This document shows positions 1-6,711 of a stretch of 16,195 nucleotides of DNA, in pieces. The notes under the pieces were generated by a model. The model was not told where the DNA came from. It saw nothing but the letters and a program-made list of their open reading frames with translations, and did no database searches. This DNA is from Zeimonas sp035303885 (GTDB lineage Bacteria; Pseudomonadota; Gammaproteobacteria; Burkholderiales; Burkholderiaceae_E). The DNA lies in contig DATGRE010000135.1 in NCBI GenBank assembly GCA_035303885.1, positions 1-16,195 of the forward strand. Direction: 5' to 3'. The translations under genes were made by a program, and so were the position numbers. Position 1 is the stretch's first letter. The number at the start of each line of letters is the position of its first letter.

Positions 1-422
1 CCGTGCGCGAGGAAGCCTTCCTCTTCACCGGGCTCGTCGTCTGCGCGCTCGGCGTGCTGGTCACGCAGCCGCCGGGCCAGATCGAGGCGACGCTGTGGAC
101 GACGATCCTGCTGCTGCACTCGCTGCCGTACGCCGCCGCACTCACCTGCAATGCGCTGTCGCGCGTGCCCGAGCGCGCACCGGCGCCGGCGCTGCCGCGC
201 GCGGCGCCGCCCGAGCGGACGGCCGTCCTCGACCTCGCGGTCGCGGTCGAACGCGCCGCCGGCGTGGAGCGCCCGCTCGCCGTGCGGCGTGCGGAAGCGG
301 CCGGCGCGGAGCGGGCGATGGCCTTCGAGCGCGCCGCCGTCGAGCGCGCGCTCGCGCCGCACCGGCCCGGAACGGCGGCGGCGAGCGGGCCGATGCAGGC
401 GCTTCCCGAGCGGGCGCCCTGA
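1..422 (+). CDS. C-terminal fragment of an unidentified membrane protein (5' end outside window)
   Basis: The frame is open from the left edge (first complete codon at position 3) to a TGA at 420-422, giving about 139 visible residues. The GTG at position 3 is probably an internal valine. Residues 3-22 and about 29-52 are strongly hydrophobic and look like the last two membrane helices of a polytopic protein, with SLPYAAAL in the second. After residue 53 comes a long low-complexity tail of Ala, Arg, Glu and Pro with recurring ERA/VER units, probably a disordered or loosely helical cytoplasmic tail. I do not recognise the family. A membrane glycosyltransferase C-terminus is a guess without motif support, since any catalytic domain would lie outside the window. 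The hydrophobic helices are the reason to call it coding. The tail alone could be a GC-rich artefact. Confidence 0.6.
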   Translation, partial: VREEAFLFTGLVVCALGVLVTQPPGQIEATLWTTILLLHSLPYAAALTCNALSRVPERAPAPALPRAAPPERTAVLDLAVAVERAAGVERPLAVRRAEAAGAERAMAFERAAVERALAPHRPGTAAASGPMQALPERAP

Positions 423-495
423 TCCGCCGCGTCGTACCCCGACGCTACAATCGGTGCGTGGCCGTCGTCCCGACGGCGACGCACCGCTTTCGTTC
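423..495 (+). promoter_or_regulatory. Probable sigma70-type promoter upstream of gshA
   Basis: This 73-base gap separates the partial membrane protein from gshA. It holds TACAAT at 446-451, a good -10 hexamer that stands out in such GC-rich sequence. The position 17 bases upstream (about 423-428, TCCGCC) does not resemble TTGACA, so the promoter would be -10 driven or helped by an activator. Transcription would start near 458, leaving a leader of about 38 bases. No strong Shine-Dalgarno sequence is seen directly before the ATG at 496. Confidence 0.4.
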
Positions 496-1788
496 ATGGT
501 TCCCGACTTCGCCCAGGCGATCTCCGCGCCGCTGCAGGATTTCGAACGGCATCTGCTCGATGCGAGCCCGCGCATCGAACGGTGGTTCCGTCTCGAATGG
601 CAGGACCACACGCCGCCCTTCTACGCGTCGGTCGACCTGCGCAACGCCGGATTCAAGATCGCGCCGGTCGACACGAACCTGTTTCCGGCAGGCTTCGAGA
701 ACCTGTCGGACGACACGCTGCCGCTCGCGGTGCAGGCGGCGATGGCGGCGATCGAGAAATACTGCCCGGACGCGCGCAACCTGCTGCTGATCCCGGACAT
801 CCATCGGCGCGACGCGCGCTACCTGCGCAACGTACGGCGCCTGTCGAAGATCCTGCGCCAGACCGGGCTGCGCGTGCGCTACGGCAGCGTCGACCCGGCG
901 CTGGCGACGGCCGTGCGCATCGACGCCGGCGACGGCGAGACGCTGCTCGTCGAGCCGCTCGTGCGACGCGGCGTGCGGGTGGGGCTGGCCGATTTCGACC
1001 CGTGCTCGATCCTGCTCAACGACGATCTGTCGTCGGGCCTGCCCGAGGTGCTGCAGAACGTGCACGAGCAGGTGCTGCTGCCGCCGCTGCACGCCGGCTG
1101 GGCGCTGCGGCGCAAGTCGCACCATTTCGCCGCCTATGCCGACGTCGCGCGCCGCTTCGCGCGGCAGTTCGATTTCGATCCGTGGCTGATCACGACGAAC
1201 TTCGTCGAGTGCAGCGAGGTCGATTTCCGCAGCGGCGTCGGGCTCGACCGGGTCGCCGCCGGCGTCGACCGCATCCTGCGCCAGTCGCGCGCGCGCTACC
1301 GCGAGCATCGCATCGACGAGCGCGCGTTCGCCGTCGTCAAGTCGAATGCCGGCACCCGCGGCATCGGAGTCACGCCGGTGCACGAGCCGGGGCAGGTGCG
1401 GCGCGCGAGCCCCGCAGAGCGCGAGGCGATGGCCTCGGACGCCAACGGCCGAACCGTCGACGAAGTCGTCGTGCAGGAAGGCGTGCACACGGTCGAGACG
1501 GTCGACGGAGGCGTCGCCGAGCCGGTCGTCTACATGATCGATCGCTACGTGGTCGGTGGCTTCTACCGCGTGCATACGCAGCGTGGCCCCGACGAGAACC
1601 TGAACGCGCCGGGCATGCACTTCGTGCCGCTGCCCTTCGCGGCGAGCTGCCACCTGCCCGACCACGGCGAGTCGCTCGAGCACGCGGTGAACCGCTTCTA
1701 CGTCTACGGGGTGATCGCGCGGCTGGCGCTGCTCGCCGCGTCGATCGAGCTCGAGCAGACCGACCCCGACCCGTCGCTGTACGGGTGA
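496..1788 (+). CDS. gshA: Glutamate-cysteine ligase (PF08886 type)
   Basis: This 430-residue protein catalyses the first, ATP-dependent step of glutathione synthesis, joining L-glutamate to L-cysteine in the cytoplasm. It reads as the proteobacterial PF08886 family (TIGRFAM name gshA_ferroox), not the E. coli GshA fold. Visible signatures are WFRLEWQDHTPPFYASVDLRN near residues 30-50 (an N-terminal conserved block), PVDTNLFPAGFENL at 57-70 and a glycine-rich KSNAGTRGIG at 282-291 that is probably nucleotide binding. Its length is normal for the family. The ATG at 496 is chosen because family members begin MVP followed by this N-terminal block; the open frame extends upstream to about 151, but that part is low-complexity shadow of the preceding gene. 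It is followed 17 bases later by gshB, so the two are almost certainly co-transcribed. Confidence 0.93.
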   Translation: MVPDFAQAISAPLQDFERHLLDASPRIERWFRLEWQDHTPPFYASVDLRNAGFKIAPVDTNLFPAGFENLSDDTLPLAVQAAMAAIEKYCPDARNLLLIPDIHRRDARYLRNVRRLSKILRQTGLRVRYGSVDPALATAVRIDAGDGETLLVEPLVRRGVRVGLADFDPCSILLNDDLSSGLPEVLQNVHEQVLLPPLHAGWALRRKSHHFAAYADVARRFARQFDFDPWLITTNFVECSEVDFRSGVGLDRVAAGVDRILRQSRARYREHRIDERAFAVVKSNAGTRGIGVTPVHEPGQVRRASPAEREAMASDANGRTVDEVVVQEGVHTVETVDGGVAEPVVYMIDRYVVGGFYRVHTQRGPDENLNAPGMHFVPLPFAASCHLPDHGESLEHAVNRFYVYGVIARLALLAASIELEQTDPDPSLYG

Positions 1789-1805
1789 AGAACAGGACAC
1801 GAACG

Positions 1806-2771
1806 ATGCGCCTGCTGGTGATCCTCGATCCGCTGCCGCAGATCAAGACGTACAAAGACACGACCTACGCGATGATGGTCGAGGCCGCCGCGCGCGGACA
1901 TGCGCTGTACGTCTGCGAGCAGCATCGGCTGTCGTACGCGAAGGAGCGCGCGATGGTCGTCGCCACGCCGCTGGAGATCACGGACACGACCGGCAGCGGC
2001 GCGCCGTGGTACCGGCTCGGCGCGCCGGTGCGCGGGCCCGTCGCCGATTTCGACGCCGTGCTGATGCGCAAGGACCCGCCCTTCGACATGGAGTACGTCT
2101 ACTCCACCTACCTGCTCGAGCAGGCGGTGCGCGAAGGCGGGCGGGTCTTCAACGACCCGCGCGCGATCCGCGACCACAACGAGAAGCTCTCGGTGGCCGA
2201 GTTTCCCGAGTTCGCCGCGCCGACGCTCGTCACGCGTTCGGCCGAGGAGCTGCGCGCCTTCGTCGACGAGCACGACGAGGCGGTGTTCAAGCTGCTCGAC
2301 GGCATGGGCGGGACGTCGATCTTCCGGGCCAAGCGCGGCGATCCGAACCTGTCGGTCATCATCGAGGCGCTGAACCAGTTCGGTGCGCGCACGGTCATGG
2401 CGCAGCGCTACATCCCGGAGATCGTCGAAGGCGACAAGCGCGTGCTGCTGATCGGCGGCGAGGTCGTGCCGTACAGTCTCGCGCGCATTCCGAGGTCGGG
2501 CGAGTTCCGCGGCAACCTGGCGGCCGGCGCCACCGGCGTGGCCCAGCCGCTGTCGGCGCGCGATCGCGAGGTGGGCGAGGCGCTCGCGCCGAAGCTCGCC
2601 GCGCGCGGGCTGCTGCTCGTCGGACTCGACCTGATCGGCGACTACGTGACCGAGATCAACGTCACGAGTCCCACCTGCTTCCAGGAGATCCGCCAGCAGA
2701 AGGGCTTCGACGTGGCACGGCTGTTCATCGACAAGCTCGAGGCGGCCGTCGCGCAGCCGCGGACGGCCTAG
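1806..2771 (+). CDS. gshB: Glutathione synthetase
   Basis: This 321-residue ATP-grasp enzyme adds glycine to gamma-glutamylcysteine, completing glutathione synthesis in the cytoplasm. The length matches bacterial GshB (about 315). Diagnostic blocks are MRKDPPFDMEYVYSTYLLEQ at 87-106, FNDPRAIRDHNEKL at 115-128, the ATP-grasp loop KLLDGMGGTSIF at 162-173, QRYIPEI with GDKRVLLIGGE at 200-219, and GLDLIGDYVTEINVTSPT at 273-290, which holds metal and substrate ligands. E. coli has KPLDGMGG where this protein has KLLDGMGG. The start at 1806 is supported by AGGA at 1794-1797, eight bases upstream. gshA ends at 1788, and the PTS genes follow after a 38-base gap with a hairpin. Confidence 0.96.
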   Translation: MRLLVILDPLPQIKTYKDTTYAMMVEAAARGHALYVCEQHRLSYAKERAMVVATPLEITDTTGSGAPWYRLGAPVRGPVADFDAVLMRKDPPFDMEYVYSTYLLEQAVREGGRVFNDPRAIRDHNEKLSVAEFPEFAAPTLVTRSAEELRAFVDEHDEAVFKLLDGMGGTSIFRAKRGDPNLSVIIEALNQFGARTVMAQRYIPEIVEGDKRVLLIGGEVVPYSLARIPRSGEFRGNLAAGATGVAQPLSARDREVGEALAPKLAARGLLLVGLDLIGDYVTEINVTSPTCFQEIRQQKGFDVARLFIDKLEAAVAQPRTA

Positions 2772-2792
2772 GCGGGCGCTGCGTTCGCCCGC
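2772..2792 (+). terminator. Intercistronic GC hairpin between gshB and the PTS genes
   Basis: GCGGGCG at 2772-2778 is perfectly complementary to CGCCCGC at 2786-2792, forming a 7-bp all-GC stem with a 7-base loop immediately after the gshB TAG. No T-run follows, so full intrinsic termination is not expected. It could be a weak attenuator, an RNA 3'-end stabiliser or a processing signal that sets different levels for gshB and the PTS genes. A competing pairing of GGGCGC (2774-2779) with GCGCCC (2801-2806) would occlude the region just before the next ATG. Confidence 0.4.
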
Positions 2793-2809
2793 GTGAGCCG
2801 GCGCCCACG

Positions 2810-3229
2810 ATGATCGGCATCCTCGTCGTCTCGCACGAGCCCTTCGGCACGGCGCTGATCCGCTGCACGCGGCACGTGTTCGGCCGCCTGCCGCCGCAGC
2901 TCGCCGCGCTCGACGTCGTGCCCGACGAGAACCCCGATACCGCGCTCGAATCGGGCCGCGAGCTGCTCGCGCGCATCAACGACGGCAGTGGCGCGGTCGT
3001 GCTCACCGACGTCTTCGGTGCCACGCCCTCGCGCGTGGCCGCGCGGCTCGCCGTGCCCGACCGCGTGCGCGTCGTCGCCGGCGCGAACCTGCCGATGCTG
3101 CTGAAGGCGATCCAGAACCGGCGCATGCCGGTCGACGACCTGGTGGTGCTGCTGCTGGAAAGCGGCCGGCGTGGGATCCGCACGGTCGACGACGACGACG
3201 CGCCTGCGCGCGGGCCCGCAGGCCGATGA
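2810..3229 (+). CDS. PTS system mannose-type EIIA protein
   Basis: This is a 139-residue cytoplasmic phosphocarrier of the EIIA-Man family. The N-terminal strand MIGILVVSHEPFG carries His-9, matching the phosphorylated histidine near residue 10 of E. coli ManX. Residues 60-75 include VVLTDVFGATPS, and GANLPMLLKA follows at about 90, both typical of the fold. After the domain there is a short acidic DDDD stretch and an RGPAGR tail. It is a stand-alone IIA: no IIB or IIC domain is fused or adjacent. In betaproteobacteria such proteins are thought to be the end point of a regulatory phosphorelay and not part of a sugar transporter. The preceding SD is weak (GTGAG around 2793). The gene overlaps ptsH by four bases (ATGA), indicating translational coupling. 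Confidence 0.92.
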   Translation: MIGILVVSHEPFGTALIRCTRHVFGRLPPQLAALDVVPDENPDTALESGRELLARINDGSGAVVLTDVFGATPSRVAARLAVPDRVRVVAGANLPMLLKAIQNRRMPVDDLVVLLLESGRRGIRTVDDDDAPARGPAGR

Positions 3230-3501
3230 CGAGCGCGGAAGTGGTCGTCGTGAACCGGCTCGGGCTGCACGCACGACCGTCGGCCCGTCTCACCGCCACT
3301 GCGTCGCGCTATCGCTCCGAGGTGTGGCTCTCGAAGGGGACGCGTCGCGTCAATGCCAAGAGCATCATGGGCGTGATGATGCTCGCCGCCGCCAAGGACA
3401 GCACGCTCGTCATCGAGGCCGAAGGCCCCGACGAGGCCGAGGCGGTCGAGGCGCTGCGCGCGCTGATCGCGTCGGGCTTCGAAGAGGAGCTCGGGTCCTA
3501 G
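3226..3501 (+). CDS. ptsH: Phosphocarrier protein HPr
   Basis: HPr is the small cytoplasmic protein that takes phosphate from EI and passes it to EIIA. The 91-residue product has the canonical active site GLHARPS with the catalytic histidine exactly at residue 15. It also has a serine at position 46 within VNAKSIMGVMML, the site phosphorylated by HPr kinase/phosphorylase in organisms that have HprK. Length and both landmark residues agree with the family. The start overlaps the EIIA stop in ATGA, and the TAG stop at 3499-3501 directly abuts the ptsI ATG, so the three PTS genes are one transcriptional unit. Confidence 0.96.
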   Translation: MTSAEVVVVNRLGLHARPSARLTATASRYRSEVWLSKGTRRVNAKSIMGVMMLAAAKDSTLVIEAEGPDEAEAVEALRALIASGFEEELGS

Positions 3502-5217
3502 ATGTTCAGCCTGCACGGGATCGGCGTCGGCGGCGGCATCGTCATCGGGCGTGCGCGCCGCCTCGAGGCGAGCGAGCGCGACGTTCCGCGCTACCGCGTC
3601 GTCGAGGCGCAGCTCGAGGGCGAGCTCGCGCGGCTGGAGACGGCGATCGAGGTCGTGAAGGCGGAACTGCAGGCGATCGCCGAGCAGTTGCCCGACGAGG
3701 GCCCCGCCGAGGCGCGCGCGCTGCTCGACGTGCACGCGATGATCCTAGACGATCCGACGCTGGTCGAGGTCGCCCGCGAGGACGTGCGGACGCATCGGCG
3801 CAACGCCGAATGGGCCTTCGCCGCGCAGGCGGCGCAATTGGCCGCGCAGTTCGACGCGCTCGACGACGAGTACCTGCGCGAGCGCGGCCGCGACGTGCTG
3901 CAGGTGGCCGACCGCGTGATCCGGGTGCTGTCGGGATCGCGCGCGCGCGCATCGGGCACCGACGATCCGTGCATCTTCGTCGCCGAGGACCTCTCGCCGG
4001 CCGACATGCTGTCGCTGCGCTCGGCGCTGGGGTTCGCGATCGACCAGGGCGGCGCCACCTCGCACACGGCGATCCTCGCGCGCGGCATGAACGTGCCGGC
4101 CGTCGTCGGCTGCGAGCTCGCCACGCATCTGATCGCCGACGACGACTGGCTCGTGCTCGACGGCGAGCAGGGCATCGTCATCGTCGCACCCGACGAAGGC
4201 GTGCTCGCGCAGTACCGGCACCTGCAGGCGCTGAGCCTGCGCGAGCGCGAGGCGTTGAAGCAGCTGCTGCACGTGCCCGCCGTCACGAAGGATGGAATGC
4301 AGGTGCAGCTGTGCGCGAACATCGAGCGGCCGGAAGAGGCCGAGTCCGCGCTTGCCGCCGGCGCCGACGGCATCGGACTGTTCCGCTCGGAGTTCCTGTT
4401 CCTGAATCGGCGCGAGCTGCCCGACGAGGACGAGCAGTACGCCGCGTACCGCCAGGCGGTCGTGGCGATGCAGGGGCGGCCGGTGACGATCCGCACGCTG
4501 GACATCGGCGCCGACAAGACGCTCGCGCGGCCGGGCGCACCGCTCGCTCAGAACCCGGCGCTCGGGCGGCGGGCGATCCGCTACTGCCTGTCGCAGCCCA
4601 CGATGTTCCTCGTGCAGCTGCGCGCGATCCTGCGCGCATCGGCGCACGGCCGGGTGCGCCTGCTGATCCCGATGCTCGCGCACGCGCACGAGATCGACCA
4701 GACGCTGCGCCTGATCGGCATCGCGAAAGCGCAGCTGCGCGAGCGCGGCATCGCCTTCGACGAGCGCGTGCCGGTCGGCGGCATGATCGAGATCCCGGCG
4801 GCGGCGCTGTCGGCGAACCTGTTCGTGCGCCGCCTCGACTTCCTGTCGATCGGCACGAACGACCTCACGCAATACACGCTCGCCATCGACCGCACCGACC
4901 ACGAGGTCGCTTCGTTGTACGAGCCCTTCCATCCGTCGGTGCTGCGGCTGGTGGCGATGACGATCCGTGCCGCGCGCCGTGCGCGAAAGCCGGTGGCGGT
5001 GTGCGGCGAGATGGCCGGCGACTGGGGGGCGACGCACCTGCTGCTCGGCATGGGGCTGCGCGAGTTCTCGATGCACCCGGCGAGCCTGCTGCGCGTCAAG
5101 CGCGAGATCCTGCGCGCCGACGTGTCGGAGCTGGCGCCGCGCGTGGCGCGGCTGCTGCAGGCGGTCGATCCGTTGCGGATGCGTTCGCAGCTCGCGCGGC
5201 TCGCCGCCGCATCGTGA
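3502..5217 (+). CDS. ptsI: Phosphoenolpyruvate-protein phosphotransferase (PTS enzyme I)
   Basis: Enzyme I autophosphorylates with PEP and transfers the phosphate to HPr-His15. The 571-residue length matches E. coli EI (575). Domains in order: an N-terminal HPr-binding helical domain (about 1-145), the swivelling phosphohistidine domain containing GGATSHTAILARGMNVPAVVG with the active His-188 (E. coli His-189), and a C-terminal PEP-binding barrel (about 245-540). The barrel shows GIGLFRSEFLFLNR, SIGTNDLTQYTLAIDR and CGEMAGD with the conserved Cys-501. GAGGAG at 3484-3489, inside the end of ptsH, can serve as its ribosome site at a longish 12-base spacing. No key residue is missing. It ends the plus-strand block; the next gene converges on it. 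Confidence 0.96.
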   Translation: MFSLHGIGVGGGIVIGRARRLEASERDVPRYRVVEAQLEGELARLETAIEVVKAELQAIAEQLPDEGPAEARALLDVHAMILDDPTLVEVAREDVRTHRRNAEWAFAAQAAQLAAQFDALDDEYLRERGRDVLQVADRVIRVLSGSRARASGTDDPCIFVAEDLSPADMLSLRSALGFAIDQGGATSHTAILARGMNVPAVVGCELATHLIADDDWLVLDGEQGIVIVAPDEGVLAQYRHLQALSLREREALKQLLHVPAVTKDGMQVQLCANIERPEEAESALAAGADGIGLFRSEFLFLNRRELPDEDEQYAAYRQAVVAMQGRPVTIRTLDIGADKTLARPGAPLAQNPALGRRAIRYCLSQPTMFLVQLRAILRASAHGRVRLLIPMLAHAHEIDQTLRLIGIAKAQLRERGIAFDERVPVGGMIEIPAAALSANLFVRRLDFLSIGTNDLTQYTLAIDRTDHEVASLYEPFHPSVLRLVAMTIRAARRARKPVAVCGEMAGDWGATHLLLGMGLREFSMHPASLLRVKREILRADVSELAPRVARLLQAVDPLRMRSQLARLAAAS

Positions 5218-5305
5218 ACCGGCGAAGGCTTTCGCGCAGCCTCCTCGCGCGACGGTCAAGCCGGTAGCCGCCGCTCGCCGGCACGCGCGTGCGCGCGCCT
5301 CGGCT

Positions 5306-5327
5306 GCCGCCGCTTCAGCGCGGCGGC
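5306..5327. terminator. Candidate bidirectional hairpin terminator between ptsI and the MFS gene
   Basis: GCCGCCGC at 5306-5313 pairs perfectly with GCGGCGGC at 5320-5327 around a 6-base loop, TTCAGC. The MFS stop codon (TCA on this strand, 5315-5317) lies in the loop. An alternative longer-range stem pairs CTGCCGC (5304-5310) with GCGGCAG (5329-5335). There is also a 12-bp perfect palindrome, GCACGCGCGTGC, at 5281-5292. The 97-base intergenic region 5218-5314 otherwise holds nothing recognisable. Neither side has a T-tract, so efficiency is uncertain, but the position between convergent genes fits a shared terminator. Confidence 0.4.
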
Positions 5328-6556
5328 TGCGGCAGTCGTGCGAACAGCAGCGCTCCCGCCGCGAGCATCGACGCGATCAGCGCGAACGCGGCGGCGAAGG
5401 GCGGCACGCCGGCGGCCACCGCCGCCGATGCGGCCGCACCGGTCAGCCACTGCATCAACGCGACGCCGAGGAACAGCGCCATCGTGAACAGCGACAGCGC
5501 ACGCCCGGTCATCGCCGCCGGGTACGCGTCGCGCACGTCGGCGTATTGCAGGATGCCGTAGCCGAAGAGCAGCGAGTAGACGATCGAGACGGTGACGTCG
5601 AAGGCCGCGCCGAAGCCCGGCACGAGCAGCGCGAACAGCACGGCCGACGCGAGCGTGCCGGCGAGCAGCCAGCGGCGGCGCGTCGCCGGCCCCGGATCGA
5701 AGCGCCCGAACAGCGGCGGTCCGATCATCGAGGCGATCGAAACGGCCACCGCGACGTTGCCGCTCGCCACCAGCGAGAATCCGTAGCGCTCGACGAGCAG
5801 CGGACCGAGCCAAAGGCCGCGCAGCGCGACGAAGGACGCATAGCTGACCAGCGCCAGCGCGAGGATGCCCCAGCTGTGCGGGATCGCGAACAGCGACGCG
5901 AAACCGCGCAGCGCCTCGACGATCGACTCGCGTTCGCCGCCGTCGTGCCGTGCCGGCGGATCGCGCACGACCCAGGCGATCGCGAGCCACGCGAGCGCCG
6001 AGACGCCGGCGAGCGCGACGAAGCCGGCGCGCCACGAAGCCGCCTCGATCAGCCACGCGAGCGGCGTGCCGGTGGCGAGCATGCCGAGCCCGCCGATGCC
6101 GAGCACGATCCCCGAGACCGACGCGTAGCGCGAGGCCGGGAAGCGCTGCGCGATGAACACCGTGCAGACGAGAAAGGCCGGCGCGCAGCCGATGCCGATC
6201 AGCGCCTGCCCGGCGAGCAGCAAGGCGAATCGATCGGTGACCGCCGACAGCAGCGACCCCACGATCGCCAACGGAAAGGCGACGAGCGCGGTGCGGCGCA
6301 CGCCGTACAGGTCGATGCAGATGCCGGTGAGCAGCTGCAGCAGGCCGAACGAGAAATGGAAGGTCGCGGCGAAGCTGCCGAGCGCCTGCGGGTCGAGCGC
6401 GAACTCGGCCTGCAGCTGCGGCGCCATGATCGCGGCGACGGTGCGGTAGGCCTGGCTGAGCGCGAAGCCGCTGGTGAGCGCGAGCAGCATCACCCATGGC
6501 GTGAACGCGGCGCGCGTGCCTACGAGGCCGCGTCGATCGTCGGGACGGTGGGACAT
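5315..6556 (-). CDS. Major facilitator superfamily transporter
   Basis: This protein of about 413 residues has roughly twelve hydrophobic segments arranged as two six-helix halves with a hydrophilic central loop (RDPPARHDGGERES), the classic MFS layout in the inner membrane. The loop between helices 2 and 3 reads GICIDLYGVRRT, matching the MFS motif A region (GxxxDrxGrr), which supports the call. Substrate is not predictable by eye. The start at 6556 (MSHRPDD...) places a short hydrophilic tail before the first helix; an upstream in-frame ATG at 6664 would add 36 unlikely residues. No clear SD precedes 6556, so the start is uncertain. It lies 155 bases downstream of lysR on the same strand, with a putative regulator-binding element in between, and is convergent with ptsI. 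Confidence 0.87.
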   Translation of the reverse strand: MSHRPDDRRGLVGTRAAFTPWVMLLALTSGFALSQAYRTVAAIMAPQLQAEFALDPQALGSFAATFHFSFGLLQLLTGICIDLYGVRRTALVAFPLAIVGSLLSAVTDRFALLLAGQALIGIGCAPAFLVCTVFIAQRFPASRYASVSGIVLGIGGLGMLATGTPLAWLIEAASWRAGFVALAGVSALAWLAIAWVVRDPPARHDGGERESIVEALRGFASLFAIPHSWGILALALVSYASFVALRGLWLGPLLVERYGFSLVASGNVAVAVSIASMIGPPLFGRFDPGPATRRRWLLAGTLASAVLFALLVPGFGAAFDVTVSIVYSLLFGYGILQYADVRDAYPAAMTGRALSLFTMALFLGVALMQWLTGAAASAAVAAGVPPFAAAFALIASMLAAGALLFARLPQPPR

Positions 6557-6610
6557 CGATGTGGGCGGAGAGCCCGGAAAGGCGCGGGCGATGCCTCGAC
6601 CGGGAACCCG

Positions 6611-6639
6611 ACTATAGAGCGAATCGATTTTGCATTGCC
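6611..6639 (-). promoter_or_regulatory. Probable MFS promoter with a LysR-type operator-like element
   Basis: On the minus strand TATAGT (plus 6611-6616) is a good -10 hexamer, which would give a leader of about 48 bases before the ATG at 6556. The -35 position (about 6634-6639, GGCAAT on minus) is poor, suggesting dependence on an activator. Between them lies the palindromic AATCGATT (plus 6622-6629) within GAATCGATTTTGCA. This closely matches the element in the lysR/atuA intergenic region. The stretch is visibly AT-rich compared with its surroundings. Confidence 0.42.
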
Positions 6640-6711
6640 TCCTGCCGACCCGGCAGCCGAACACGAACGGCCCGGTGATCCTCGCGCGAGCCAGGGGACG
6701 ACGACGGGTGC

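Noticed and set aside
445..1800. A 451-codon minus-strand frame opposite gshA
   Set aside because: The plus-strand frame has full GshA family motifs; the antisense product is low complexity.
5281..5292. The perfect palindrome GCACGCGCGTGC as a regulator binding site
   Set aside because: It lies between convergent gene ends with no promoter nearby, and alternating GC palindromes are common in such sequence. It more likely contributes to transcript-end structure.
6228..6234. Another AATCGAT, which could be counted as a third regulator site
   Set aside because: It lies inside the MFS coding sequence in a GC-rich context, lacks the following TTTGCA and the box spacing, and a 7-mer is expected by chance.
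5256..6497. A second minus-strand frame of 413 codons over the MFS gene
   Set aside because: It reads as Arg-rich sequence without membrane helices, whereas the neighbouring frame gives twelve clean hydrophobic segments.
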